Notes: a model not told the origin generated them from the letters alone. Numbered from the stretch's first letter, positions 35,086-44,443 are shown. The stretch: DNA of 64,000 bases from CBDAPX01 sp965198725 (GCA_965198725.1 CBDAPX010000001.1:620001-684000), one strand, 5' to 3'. Made by a program: numbers and translations.

Positions 35086-35799
35086 ATGCGACCTTCCGGC
35101 AGACAACTTGACGAAATGCGCCCCGTTTCCATTGAGACCGGCGTGACCAAACATGCCGAAGGGTCTTGTTTGATCCGTGTCGGAGATACCCATGTGTTGT
35201 GCACCGCAACCGTGGAGGAACGTGTACCGCCCTTTATCAAGGGCTCTGGCTTGGGCTGGGTAACGGCCGAGTACGGCATGTTGCCCCGTGCGACGAATAC
35301 GCGAATGCGGCGTGAAGCTGCGTCCGGTAAACAAGGGGGTCGGACGGTGGAAATTCAACGTCTGATTGGTCGCTCTTTGCGCGCCGGTGTGGACCGCGTG
35401 GCCTTGGGCGAACGTCAGATCACCGTGGATTGCGATGTCATTCAGGCCGATGGCGGCACGCGCTGTGCCTCTATCACGGGCGGTTGGGTGGCTCTGCGTC
35501 TTGCCGTTAACAAGTTAATCAAAATCGATGATGTCATCACGGACCCCCTGATCGATCCTGTGTCCGCCATCAGCTGTGGCATTTACGCAGGTCAACCGGT
35601 GTTGGACCTCGACTATCCCGAAGACAGCGAAGCTGGCGTAGACGGAAATTTCGTTATGACCGGCGCGGGCCAAATGATCGAAGTGCAAATGTCCGCCGAG
35701 GGCGCAACGTATTCGCGCGACCAGATGAACACCCTTCTCGACCTGGCCGAAAAAGGCACGCGGGAACTGGCCGCTGCACAGCTTGAGGCTACGCAATGA
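35086..35799 (+). CDS. rph: Ribonuclease PH
   Basis: RNase PH trims tRNA 3' ends phosphorolytically. The 237-aa protein contains MRPSGRQLDEMRPVSIETG, WVTAEYGMLPRATNTR, IGRSLRAGVDRVALGERQITVDCDV in sections, and GTRCASITGG. A TTGCGT/TATCCC pair with 18-bp spacing (about 35030-35060) could be its promoter. AGGA precedes the ATG. It overlaps rdgB by 4 nt (ATGA), starting the rph-rdgB-hemW unit. Confidence 0.96.
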   Translation: MRPSGRQLDEMRPVSIETGVTKHAEGSCLIRVGDTHVLCTATVEERVPPFIKGSGLGWVTAEYGMLPRATNTRMRREAASGKQGGRTVEIQRLIGRSLRAGVDRVALGERQITVDCDVIQADGGTRCASITGGWVALRLAVNKLIKIDDVITDPLIDPVSAISCGIYAGQPVLDLDYPEDSEAGVDGNFVMTGAGQMIEVQMSAEGATYSRDQMNTLLDLAEKGTRELAAAQLEATQ

Positions 35800-36407
35800 C
35801 ACGCCGTTTTGACGGTGATCGTCTATTGATGGCGACCCATAACAAGGGAAAACTCGAAGAGATGCAGCACTTGCTGCAACCTTACGGGATTTCTGTGGTC
35901 GGGGCCGCCGAGCTTAACTTGGACGAACCCGAAGAAACAGAGACAACTTTTGTTGGCAATGCCCGGATCAAAGCTCATGCCGCAGCACAGGCGACCGGTC
36001 TGCCGGCTTTGTCAGACGATTCTGGGATCGAAATTGATGCGCTGAACGGGGCCCCGGGCGTCTACACCGCCGATTGGGCCGAAACGCCAAATGGCCGCGA
36101 CTTTGTCATGGCGATGCAGCACACCCACAAAGAGCTAGAGGCCATAAACGCACCACATCCCCGCACCGCGCGCTTTTGCTGCACATTGGTTCTGGCCTGG
36201 CCTGACGGACATGATGAGGTGTTTCCCGGTGTGATGCCCGGGCAGGTCGTTTGGCCAATGCGTGGGTCGCAAGGACATGGGTATGACCCTATTTTTGTGC
36301 CCCAAGGCTATGAGGTCACCTTTGGTGAAATGGACCGCTGGAAGAAAAACAAAATAAGCCATCGCGCGGGTGCCGTGGCCAAGTTGATCGCTGGTTGCTT
36401 TGCCTGA
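35796..36407 (+). CDS. rdgB: XTP/dITP diphosphatase (RdgB/HAM1)
   Basis: This enzyme removes non-canonical purine nucleotides. The 203-aa product shows LLMATHNKGKLEEM, the SDDSGIEIDALNGAPGVY substrate loop and the C-terminal FGEMDRWKKNKISHRAGA. The start overlaps the rph stop (ATGA). It overlaps the hemW start by 8 nt. Confidence 0.96.
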   Translation: MTRRFDGDRLLMATHNKGKLEEMQHLLQPYGISVVGAAELNLDEPEETETTFVGNARIKAHAAAQATGLPALSDDSGIEIDALNGAPGVYTADWAETPNGRDFVMAMQHTHKELEAINAPHPRTARFCCTLVLAWPDGHDEVFPGVMPGQVVWPMRGSQGHGYDPIFVPQGYEVTFGEMDRWKKNKISHRAGAVAKLIAGCFA

Positions 36408-37557
36408 AGACTGGCAAAATGCGGGCTTTGGCCTTTATATCCATTGGCCGTTTTGCGAGGCGAAATGCCCCTATTGCGACTTTAACAGCTTTGTTTCCCA
36501 ATCCATCGACCACGAGGCCTGGCGCCGAGCGTATATCGCAGAACTGGATCGCGTCGCCGTAGAAACCCCGCACCGTGTCCTAAGTACGATCTTTTTCGGT
36601 GGCGGAACGCCCAGTCTGATGCAGCCCGAAACAGTCGACGCCGTGTTGTCACACATTAAAACACTATGGCCGCAAGCCAATGACGTCGAAATAACACTCG
36701 AAGCCAATCCCAGCTCTGTCGAAGCGGGCCGGTTCACTGCCTTTCGAAATGCTGGTATCAACCGGATTTCGATGGGTGTGCAGGCATTAAACGACGCCGA
36801 TCTGCGCAAACTGGGGCGGCTGCACACCGTGTCAGAGGCAAGAATCGCCTTTGACATTGCCAGATCGACCTTTGAGCGGGTCAGTTTTGATCTGATTTAT
36901 GCGCGGCAAGACCAAAGCCTGGCGGATTGGCGTGTAGAGCTGTCAGAGGCCCTTAACATGTCGGTGGATCACCTCTCGCTCTACCAATTAACGGTCGAAG
37001 ACGGGACAGCATTCGGGGATCGCCTTAAACGCGGGAAACTGAACGGTTTGCCGCATGAAGATTTGGCTGCAGACATGTACGCGCTGACCCAAGAGCTGTG
37101 CACAAAAGCAGGTCTGCCGGCCTATGAAGTGTCAAATCATGCAAGAATAGGCTCTGAATCGAGACACAACATCATTTATTGGCGCACCGGGGACTATGCC
37201 GGGATTGGGCCGGGTGCGCATGGTCGTTTGACGCTAAACGGGATCCGCTGGGCGACGGAAACACACCGCGCACCGGGAGCGTGGCTAAAGGCAGTGCAAA
37301 ATGGGTCCGGTGAAAGCAGCCGGGTCTCTGTGTCGTTGCGCGAACAGGCCGAAGAATATGCGATGATGAGTTTGCGCCTTGCCGAGGGTATGGACGTTGA
37401 CCGCTACGAGGCTTTGGCAGGTCGGCCTTTAAACAGAACAGCGCATAACAACTTACTGGATCTGGGCTTGATCGCGGAAACAGATGGCAAGATTTTTGCC
37501 ACCGCAGACGGCCGGGCGGTGTTAAACGGGATCTTGCGTGAATACCTGGCGGATTAA
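36400..37557 (+). CDS. hemW: Radical SAM haem chaperone HemW
   Basis: HemW is related to oxygen-independent coproporphyrinogen oxidase, but acts in haem delivery. The 385-aa protein starts at TTG (36400), inside the end of rdgB, giving MPEDWQNAGFGLYIHWPFC. The radical SAM cluster is C-x3-C-x2-C (Cys19, 23, 26). The HNxxYW motif typical of HemW is present (SRHNIIYWRTGDY). It ends sharing TTAA with the convergent parB stop. Confidence 0.93.
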   Translation: MPEDWQNAGFGLYIHWPFCEAKCPYCDFNSFVSQSIDHEAWRRAYIAELDRVAVETPHRVLSTIFFGGGTPSLMQPETVDAVLSHIKTLWPQANDVEITLEANPSSVEAGRFTAFRNAGINRISMGVQALNDADLRKLGRLHTVSEARIAFDIARSTFERVSFDLIYARQDQSLADWRVELSEALNMSVDHLSLYQLTVEDGTAFGDRLKRGKLNGLPHEDLAADMYALTQELCTKAGLPAYEVSNHARIGSESRHNIIYWRTGDYAGIGPGAHGRLTLNGIRWATETHRAPGAWLKAVQNGSGESSRVSVSLREQAEEYAMMSLRLAEGMDVDRYEALAGRPLNRTAHNNLLDLGLIAETDGKIFATADGRAVLNGILREYLAD

Positions 37558-38441
37558 AGGCCGCTCAACAATCGGCACAACGTGTCCAATTCATCCAATG
37601 TTTTGTACTTGATCACCATCTGACCCGCTTCTTGTCCGGGCTTATGGGCCAGCGAAACGTTCATTCCAATATTCGCCGACAAATCACCCTCTAACGCTTT
37701 GGTATCGGGGTCTTTCTCTTCGGTCGGCCTGGCAAGTCTTGGCTTGGGTTCAGAGGTCCCCTGTGATTTCACCAAGGCTTCGGTGGCGCGTACCGACAAA
37801 CCGCGCTTTATCACCTCTTGCGCAAGGGCAATCGGGTTTTCGGACGTGATCAACGCACGGGCATGTCCCGCCGACAGCTGCTCGTCTCGGATCAGCGCCA
37901 AAACCTCATCCGGCAAATTCAGCAGACGCAGCAGGTTTGCGATATGGCTGCGGCTTTTCCCAAGCGCTTCGGACAGTTTTTCTTGGGTATGCCCAAACCG
38001 ATCCATCAGCTGACGATATCCAGCCGCCTCTTCCACTGCATTCAAATTGGCACGCTGGATGTTTTCGATAATGGCCAACTCCAGAACCTCGGTATCATCG
38101 AGCTCTCGAATGAGAGCCGGAACCTTGTGAAGCTGTGCCAACTGAGCCGCGCGCCAACGGCGCTCTCCCGCAACAATTTCATATTGATCATCGCCCTTAG
38201 GCCGCACGATCAATGGCTGAATGATGCCCTTTTCTTTGATCGATGCCGCAAGTTCATTCAGATCATCCTCTTTAAATTGGCGGCGTGGCTGATCCGGGTT
38301 CGCAACCAGTTTTTCAATCGGCAGAGTTGTTTCAGCCGGACGCGCAACAGTATCGGCCGGACCATTTTCTGGCGTGACATCCGCCATCAAGGAAGACAGG
38401 CCGCGACCCAAACCACGTGATTTTGATTTCTTATCCGCCAT
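37554..38441 (-). CDS. parB: Chromosome partitioning protein ParB
   Basis: ParB binds parS sites, spreads along DNA as a CTP-driven clamp and loads SMC. The 295-aa protein has the N-terminal LGRGLSSLMADV, the CTPase-type motif in EIVAGERRWRAAQLA, and a helix-turn-helix around LSEALGKSRSHIANLLRLL. Its C-terminal dimerisation domain ends LDTLCRLLSGL. It follows parA by 11 nt, and perfect parS sites lie upstream in rsmG and mnmG. Its stop overlaps that of convergent hemW. Confidence 0.96.
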   Translation of the reverse strand: MADKKSKSRGLGRGLSSLMADVTPENGPADTVARPAETTLPIEKLVANPDQPRRQFKEDDLNELAASIKEKGIIQPLIVRPKGDDQYEIVAGERRWRAAQLAQLHKVPALIRELDDTEVLELAIIENIQRANLNAVEEAAGYRQLMDRFGHTQEKLSEALGKSRSHIANLLRLLNLPDEVLALIRDEQLSAGHARALITSENPIALAQEVIKRGLSVRATEALVKSQGTSEPKPRLARPTEEKDPDTKALEGDLSANIGMNVSLAHKPGQEAGQMVIKYKTLDELDTLCRLLSGL

Positions 38442-38452
38442 GGTGCCCTCGT

Positions 38453-39262
38453 TTAAGCCGCTGCACTTGTGTTGTTTTGAACCAATTCTTTTGCCAAGGC
38501 ACGATACGCCAGGGCCCCTTGAGAGTTTGTATCATAACTCAGCACAGGCATTGCGTATGACGGCGCCTCGCTGACACGCACGTTTCGGGGGATCACGGTC
38601 TGAAAGACCAATTCACCAAGGTTGTCGCGCGCATCCTGCTCTACCTGTTGTGAAAGGTTGTTGCGGCGGTCATACATCGTCAACACAACCCCTTCGATCC
38701 GTAGGTTAGGATTTGCGGTTTGACGCACATCCCGGACCGTCAACATCAATTGCGACAAGCCTTCCAAAGCAAAAAACTCGCTTTGCAGCGGTACCAAAAC
38801 CGAATGCGCAGCCACCATCGCGTTCATGGTCAAAAGGTTCAACGACGGCGGGCAATCGATCAGAACATAATCCCATCTATAAGCATCCATCGCGGTTTGG
38901 CGCAGGGCGTCATGCAGCAGAAAACTGCGTTTTTCGTTGGAAATCAGCTCAATATCAGCAGAGCTCAGATCAACGGTGGCTGGAACAATCGACAGCCCGT
39001 CCACATCTGTATCCTGAATGACGTCCGTCAGAGGGGCGTCTTCGACCAGCAGTTCATATGTCGTGAACTCACGATCTTCGTCTTCGACACCCAATCCGGT
39101 TGACGCATTGCCTTGCGGGTCAAGGTCAACGATCAGAACACGCTTGCCTTGCTCAGCCAATGCGGCCGCCAAATTGATGGCCGTTGTCGTTTTCCCAACC
39201 CCACCTTTTTGGTTGGCAACCGCAATAATTCGGGGGCCTGCCGGGCGTGAAAGATCAGACAC
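38453..39262 (-). CDS. parA: Chromosome partitioning ATPase ParA
   Basis: ParA is the Walker-type ATPase that moves ParB-bound origins. The 269-aa protein has the deviant Walker A KGGVGKTTTAINLA, VLIVDLDPQGNAS, DCPPSLNLLTMNA and a LSQQVEQDARDNLG stretch typical of chromosomal ParA. It overlaps the rsmG end by 8 nt. The order mnmE-mnmG-rsmG-parA-parB is the common alphaproteobacterial arrangement next to the origin. Confidence 0.97.
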   Translation of the reverse strand: MSDLSRPAGPRIIAVANQKGGVGKTTTAINLAAALAEQGKRVLIVDLDPQGNASTGLGVEDEDREFTTYELLVEDAPLTDVIQDTDVDGLSIVPATVDLSSADIELISNEKRSFLLHDALRQTAMDAYRWDYVLIDCPPSLNLLTMNAMVAAHSVLVPLQSEFFALEGLSQLMLTVRDVRQTANPNLRIEGVVLTMYDRRNNLSQQVEQDARDNLGELVFQTVIPRNVRVSEAPSYAMPVLSYDTNSQGALAYRALAKELVQNNTSAAA

Positions 39263-39869
39263 GCTCCACTCCTTTAACCTTCAAGATGACCGCTTTTTCC
39301 TCTGTCACACTTGTAATCGCTTCGTAATCAAACCGCCAATGGATCTGGGCGTTATCCACTTCTTTTTTCCATTGAGCGCCCTTTGGCAGCAAGGCCGTTC
39401 CATCTTTGGCCATATGACGATCAACAAAGCCAAGCAGGACATCGAGCGGCGCCAAGGCCCTGGCCGACAGGATGGCCGCGTCTTGTCCGGAAGCGGCTTC
39501 GATCCGTTCAGCAATAATGGAGGTTTTGAGGCTCAGCTCGCGTGAAACCGTCCGCAGAAAAGCACATTTCCGCTGATCGCTCTCGATCATCGTGATGTGC
39601 AGGTCCGGGTTTTTCTCTTGCACCAGAATGGCGACGACAAGCCCGGGCAGCCCTCCTCCACTTCCCAAATCGACCCATGAGGTCGCACTTTGCTGCAAAT
39701 GAAAGATTTGCGCCGAATCCTGAATGTGGCGCACCCACATATCTTCGATCGTCCCTCGTGAGACGAGGTTGATCTTGGGATTCCACTTTTTCAAAAGATC
39801 CGCAAAGACGGTCAGGCGGTCCAGTGTTTCACGTGAAACATTCAAGCTTTCCGGTGTTGGAATGGTCAT
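39255..39869 (-). CDS. rsmG: 16S rRNA (guanine527-N7)-methyltransferase
   Basis: RsmG methylates G527 of 16S rRNA. The 204-aa product has MTIPTPESLNVSRETLDRL, where VSRET is encoded by a perfect parS palindrome. SAM motif I is WVDLGSGGGLPGLVVAIL; VSRGTIEDMWVRHIQDSAQI is also family-typical. It starts overlapping the mnmG stop by 4 nt (ATGA) and overlaps the parA start by 8 nt. Confidence 0.96.
   Translation of the reverse strand: MTIPTPESLNVSRETLDRLTVFADLLKKWNPKINLVSRGTIEDMWVRHIQDSAQIFHLQQSATSWVDLGSGGGLPGLVVAILVQEKNPDLHITMIESDQRKCAFLRTVSRELSLKTSIIAERIEAASGQDAAILSARALAPLDVLLGFVDRHMAKDGTALLPKGAQWKKEVDNAQIHWRFDYEAITSVTEEKAVILKVKGVERV
39825..39840. promoter_or_regulatory. parS site (in rsmG)
   Basis: TGTTTCACGTGAAACA is a perfect 16-bp parS palindrome, lying inside rsmG codons that read VSRET. 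It is expected to bind the ParB encoded 1.4 kb away. Confidence 0.93.
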
Positions 39870-41743
39870 GCAGATTTTCGCCGCGCGTCCCGCCGTAACC
39901 GCGCCAACAGAAGCGCCAGCGCCGCGGGTGTCATCCCCTCCAACCTCGCAGCCTGAGCCAGGTTTTCCGGACGCGCAGACCGCAGTTTCTGCAACAACTC
40001 CCCGGAAAGCCCCTCAACAGATGAAAAGTCGAACCCCGCCGGAATTTGGTGTGCTTCGTCTTTCTTCAGCGCCTCAATATCTGAACGCTGGCGTTCGATG
40101 TAGTTCGTATAAAGCGCCTCTCGCTCCAATTGCAAACCCGTTTCCGCGCTTACATCGTCAAGGCGCGGATCAAATGGACGCAAGTCATCAAAATCCACGT
40201 TTGGAAAGGCCAGCACATCCGCCAGGGTTCGCTTGTTTCCGTCCTGGTTCACCGCGACGCCGCCAGCGTTCAGCTCCTTCGGCGTATAAGTCCGGTCGGT
40301 CAAAAACGCTCGTCCGGCGGCTAAATTGTCCATTTTCTCTTTGAATTTCGCTTTTCGCGCGTCCCCAACACAACCGAGCTCCAACCCAAGTGGCGTCAGC
40401 CTTTGGTCCGCGTTGTCAGCCCGCAAAGACAGCCTGTATTCCGCACGAGATGTGAACATGCGATATGGTTCGCTCACCCCACGGGTGGTCAGGTCATCAA
40501 TCATCACGCCGATATAGCTTTCTGCGCGGCTGAATGTGATCGGCTCACGGCCTCTGACATCCAGAGCCGCATTCAAACCGGCGACTATCCCTTGCGCGGC
40601 GGCTTCCTCATATCCTGTGGTCCCATTGATCTGTCCTGCCAGATACAAGCCCTGAACGTCCCGCAAACGAAGCTGCGCGTTCAGCGCCCGTGGATCAACG
40701 TAATCGTATTCGATGGCATAGCCCGGTTGCAGAATATTGGCATTTTCCAATCCTCGAATGGAATGGACATACGCATGTTGTACGTCTTCCGGCAATGAAG
40801 TCGAAATCCCATTAGGGTACACCGTGTGATCATTCACGCCCTCTGGTTCCAGAAAGATCTGGTGCGACGTTTTATCGGCGAAACGGACAATTTTATCTTC
40901 AATCGATGGGCAGTAGCGGGGGCCAACACCATCGATATGCCCACCATACATGGCAGAACGCGACAGATTATCGGCGATAATCTCGTGTGTTTGCTCGTTG
41001 GTGTGCGTGATACCGCAGGAAATTTGCCGCGCTGTTGGGCCTTTGGACAAGAAAGAGAACATCGTTGGATCATCATCGCCCGGCTGACTGTCCAAAATGT
41101 CCCAATTGATCGTGCGTCCATCCAGCCTTGGCGGCGTGCCCGTTTTTAGACGCCCCAGTGGAAGGCCAAAATCATCAATCCGCTCAGCCAATCGAATAGA
41201 AGGATTATCACCCATGCGCCCGCCCGGACGGGATACATCGCCGATATGGATGATCCCACGCAGGAAAGTACCGGTCGTCAAAATCACGGAGTGCGCTGTC
41301 AGCTCTGAACCATCTGCAAGACAAACGCCTGTCACAGCGGTGTTCTGCATCAGGAAATCGACCGCTTCACCCTCAACAACCGTGAGATAGGGTTGCTCGA
41401 CGGTCATTCGCAACATCTCAGACTGGTAAATTGCCCGGTCGGCTTGCGCACGGGGCCCCTGCACCGCCGGTCCTTTGCGACGGTTCAACAGACGAAACTG
41501 AATACCTGCTGCGTCCGCTACCCGGCCCACAACACCGTCCAGCGCATCGATCTCTCGCACCAGATGGCCTTTCCCCAGTCCACCAATCGCTGGATTGCAG
41601 GACATAATACCGATGCCGCCGCGCGTTAAGGTCACCAACGCCGTTCGCACACCCATCCGAGCGGCCGCGTCGGCTGCTTCCGTTCCGGCATGACCACCGC
41701 CGATGACGATGACATCAAAATCGAGTTGTTTCACGTGAAACAC
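39866..41743 (-). CDS. mnmG: tRNA uridine-5-carboxymethylaminomethyl modification enzyme MnmG
   Basis: MnmG (GidA) acts with MnmE on the wobble uridine U34 of several tRNAs. The 625-aa flavoprotein starts at GTG (41743) and reads MFHVKQLDFDV; FHVKQ is encoded by a parS site. It has the FAD fold GGGHAGTEAADAAARMG, MSCNPAIGGLGKGHLVREID in segments, and LKTGTPPRLDGRTI. It lies 3 nt after mnmE and overlaps rsmG, fitting one operon. Confidence 0.97.
   Translation of the reverse strand: MFHVKQLDFDVIVIGGGHAGTEAADAAARMGVRTALVTLTRGGIGIMSCNPAIGGLGKGHLVREIDALDGVVGRVADAAGIQFRLLNRRKGPAVQGPRAQADRAIYQSEMLRMTVEQPYLTVVEGEAVDFLMQNTAVTGVCLADGSELTAHSVILTTGTFLRGIIHIGDVSRPGGRMGDNPSIRLAERIDDFGLPLGRLKTGTPPRLDGRTINWDILDSQPGDDDPTMFSFLSKGPTARQISCGITHTNEQTHEIIADNLSRSAMYGGHIDGVGPRYCPSIEDKIVRFADKTSHQIFLEPEGVNDHTVYPNGISTSLPEDVQHAYVHSIRGLENANILQPGYAIEYDYVDPRALNAQLRLRDVQGLYLAGQINGTTGYEEAAAQGIVAGLNAALDVRGREPITFSRAESYIGVMIDDLTTRGVSEPYRMFTSRAEYRLSLRADNADQRLTPLGLELGCVGDARKAKFKEKMDNLAAGRAFLTDRTYTPKELNAGGVAVNQDGNKRTLADVLAFPNVDFDDLRPFDPRLDDVSAETGLQLEREALYTNYIERQRSDIEALKKDEAHQIPAGFDFSSVEGLSGELLQKLRSARPENLAQAARLEGMTPAALALLLARLRRDARRKSA
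41727..41742. promoter_or_regulatory. parS site (at the mnmG start)
   Basis: A second perfect TGTTTCACGTGAAACA lies across the first codons of mnmG, ending one base from the GTG start base. It is about 3.2 kb from the candidate oriC. Confidence 0.93.
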
Positions 41744-41746
41744 TCC

Positions 41747-43033
41747 TCACTTACCGATGCAGAAACTGGAAAAGATTTCATCCAGCAGGTTTTCAACGTC
41801 TACGCGCCCGACCAACATTTCCAAAGATCGAATCGTGGAACGGATCATCTCGGCTAGCAGATCGTACACGTCGGGCCCCTCTCGCAGAAGAACCAAGGAC
41901 GCATCGATTGTCTCAACGGCTCGCTCCATTGCCTGTTGGTGACGTAACCGCGTGGCGACGCCCGCGTTGGCGGCCCGTTTTTCCAATTCCTTACGCAGAT
42001 TTTCAATCAGTTGGTCGACGCCCAAACCCGTTTTCCCGGAAATGGCTGCTGTTCCATCATCGAGTAAATCCGCCTTGGGGCGCAAGGTGATGTCGCCGGG
42101 TTGAACCTCCAGATCCGGCGCTTCGCCGGGGTCCAGCATGAATACTCGAACATCCGCCGCGGCAGCCCGCGACCGCGCCATTTCGATCCCAAGCCCCTCA
42201 ACCACGTCATCCGTTTCGCGCAGACCTGCGGTGTCCAATAGGGTGACGGCCAATCCGCCGAGGTCCATCCGCACTTCGATTACGTCCCGCGTTGTGCCTG
42301 CGATGTCGGATGTGATCGCCGCCTGCCGACCGGCCAAGGTGTTGAGCAACGTCGATTTTCCGGTGTTGGGACGCCCCACAATGGCCACTTCAAAACCGTC
42401 GCGGATACGCTCTGCCATCTGAACGCCCTGTGCCTGCTGTTTCAGATCGCTTTGTACACTTAGTAAAAGCGCACGGACCTCATCGCTGACATCCACCGGC
42501 ACCTCTTCATCAGCGAAATCAATCGTCGCTTCGATCAAGGCGGCCGCGCGAACCAGCTTGGTTCGCCAATCTTCGATGAGGCCGCCCAACTCCCCACTAA
42601 ACACGCGTTGCGCCTGACGGCGCTGCGCCTCCGTCTCGGCATCGATGAGGTCTGCCAGTCCTTCCACCTGCGCCAAGTCCATCTTGCCGTTTTCCAACGC
42701 GCGCCGGGTAAACTCTCCAGCTTCGGCCATGCGAAGATCAGGCAGCGTACCAAGATAAGTCAATACGGACCTGACAATGGCTGGGCTGCCATGCAGGTGA
42801 AGTTCGACAACGTCCTCACCCGTAAAACTGTTCGGAGAAACAAAACTCAGCAGCAAAGCCTGATCGAGAATGGCACCATCGCTATCCACCAATGTGCGCA
42901 GCCACTGGCCTCGCTGTCGTGAAACCCCCGGACTCAGCTGATCGACAGCCGCAAAAGCGCTGGGCCCGGAAATCCGGACCACCGCAACGCTAGCCTTCCC
43001 TTGCGCACTGGCCAGCGCAAAGATGGTATCCAT
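41747..43033 (-). CDS. mnmE: tRNA modification GTPase MnmE
   Basis: MnmE is the GTPase partner of MnmG. The 428-aa protein has the N-terminal formyl-THF-binding domain (AVVRISGPSA, LHLHGSPAIV, EAGEFTRRALENGKMDL). A G domain follows with GRPNTGKST (G1), DIAGTTRD (G2) and DTAGLRE (G3), and the C-terminal FCIGK. The G4 motif reads PKAD instead of the usual [NT]KxD, which deserves checking. It begins the minus-strand mnmE-to-parB unit. Confidence 0.96.
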   Translation of the reverse strand: MDTIFALASAQGKASVAVVRISGPSAFAAVDQLSPGVSRQRGQWLRTLVDSDGAILDQALLLSFVSPNSFTGEDVVELHLHGSPAIVRSVLTYLGTLPDLRMAEAGEFTRRALENGKMDLAQVEGLADLIDAETEAQRRQAQRVFSGELGGLIEDWRTKLVRAAALIEATIDFADEEVPVDVSDEVRALLLSVQSDLKQQAQGVQMAERIRDGFEVAIVGRPNTGKSTLLNTLAGRQAAITSDIAGTTRDVIEVRMDLGGLAVTLLDTAGLRETDDVVEGLGIEMARSRAAAADVRVFMLDPGEAPDLEVQPGDITLRPKADLLDDGTAAISGKTGLGVDQLIENLRKELEKRAANAGVATRLRHQQAMERAVETIDASLVLLREGPDVYDLLAEMIRSTIRSLEMLVGRVDVENLLDEIFSSFCIGK

Positions 43034-43062
43034 GTGAAATTGTCCGGTTCAGCCCAAAAAAC

Positions 43063-44334
43063 TTAGGTATTCATGGAATCGAAGAATTCCGCGTTCGTCT
43101 TTGTCTGCTTCAATTTCGAGATCAGAAATTCGATGGCATCCGTCGTTCCCATCGGATTCAGGATACGGCGCAATACGAAAGTCTTCGCCAAATCGCCCTT
43201 ATCGACCAGCAGATCTTCTTTCCGTGTACCCGATTTCAGAATGTCGATGGCCGGGAACACGCGTTTATCGGCAATCTTACGATCCAGCACGATCTCAGAG
43301 TTACCTGTGCCCTTAAACTCTTCAAAGATAACCTCGTCCATCCGGCTGCCCGTATCGATCAGCGCGGTTGCGATAATCGTCAGCGAACCACCCTCTTCGA
43401 TATTCCGCGCGGCACCAAAGAACCGCTTGGGCCGTTGCAGGGCGTTTGCGTCGACGCCACCAGTTAGAACTTTACCGGATGAAGGCACCACAGTGTTAAA
43501 GGCCCTACCAAGTCTTGTTATCGAGTCGAGCAAGATAACAACATCTCGTTTATGCTCGACCAAACGTTTGGCTTTTTCGATAACCATTTCAGAAACAGCC
43601 ACGTGTCGTGTTGCTGGTTCGTCAAAGGTCGACGACACCACCTCACCCTTCACGCTGCGCTGCATGTCGGTAACTTCTTCGGGCCGTTCGTCGATCAGCA
43701 AAACGATCAGATAGCATTCTGGATGGTTCTTCTCGATCGAGTTGGCGATGTTCTGCAGCAGAACCGTTTTACCGGTCCGCGGCGGCGCCACGATCAAAGA
43801 CCGCTGCCCCTTCCCGATCGGCGCGACCAGATCGATGATCCGGGCCGATCGATCCTTGGTCGCTGGATCGTCCGTTTCCATTTTCAGACGCTCATCGGGA
43901 TAGAGCGGCGTCAGGTTATCAAACGCCACTTTGTGTTTTGCTTTCTCAGGATCTTCAAAGTTGATCTGAGTGGCATTCATCAGGGCAAAATAGCGTTCGT
44001 TGTCGCCCGGTGCTTTGATCACACCTTCAATGGTATCGCCCGTCCGCAAAGAGAACTGGCGGATCATTTCGGGCGAAACGTAAATGTCATCCGGACCCGG
44101 CAAATAGTTCGCCTCGGGCGAGCGCAAGAACCCAAAACCGTCCTGAAGAACCTCAAGCACGCCATCACCGGAGATTTCCCAGCCTTCATCCGCGCGTTCA
44201 CGCAGGATCTGAAACATCATTTCGCCCTTGCGCATCGTTGATGCGTTTTCGATCTCCAAGTCTTCGGCCATCGCCAAAAGATCTTTGGGGCTCTTTGCTT
44301 TGAGATCGGACAGATTGAGGGAGTTTGTGGTCAT
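43063..44334 (-). CDS. rho: Transcription termination factor Rho
   Basis: Rho is a hexameric RNA helicase terminating transcripts. The 423-aa product (MTTNSLNLSDLKAKSPKDLL) has the RNA-binding OSB domain with DGFGFLRSPEANYLPGPDDI in segments and the ATPase Walker A APPRTGKTVLLQNIA. The Walker B/Q-loop segment is VVILLDSITRLGRAFN, with DANALQRPKRFFGAARN. An ATG at 44346 with AGGA upstream would add four residues. A near-consensus sigma-70 promoter lies about 80-110 bp upstream. Confidence 0.97.
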   Translation of the reverse strand: MTTNSLNLSDLKAKSPKDLLAMAEDLEIENASTMRKGEMMFQILRERADEGWEISGDGVLEVLQDGFGFLRSPEANYLPGPDDIYVSPEMIRQFSLRTGDTIEGVIKAPGDNERYFALMNATQINFEDPEKAKHKVAFDNLTPLYPDERLKMETDDPATKDRSARIIDLVAPIGKGQRSLIVAPPRTGKTVLLQNIANSIEKNHPECYLIVLLIDERPEEVTDMQRSVKGEVVSSTFDEPATRHVAVSEMVIEKAKRLVEHKRDVVILLDSITRLGRAFNTVVPSSGKVLTGGVDANALQRPKRFFGAARNIEEGGSLTIIATALIDTGSRMDEVIFEEFKGTGNSEIVLDRKIADKRVFPAIDILKSGTRKEDLLVDKGDLAKTFVLRRILNPMGTTDAIEFLISKLKQTKTNAEFFDSMNT

Positions 44335-44414
44335 GAAACAGTCCATAGCGTCCTGCGACGCGGTACAACATTTTTAAGTGGAGATGCTCAGCCCGGACGG
44401 GCCTGCAGGACAGG

Positions 44415-44443
44415 TAGATAAGCAGCTATTGGGCCTTTGTCAA
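44415..44443 (-). promoter_or_regulatory. Sigma-70 promoter for rho
   Basis: On the minus strand, TTGACA (44443-44438) and TATCTA (44420-44415) are separated by 17 bp. The first element matches -35 consensus perfectly. It lies directly after the hemJ stop and drives into a roughly 75-nt rho leader with small GC hairpins. Confidence 0.85.
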
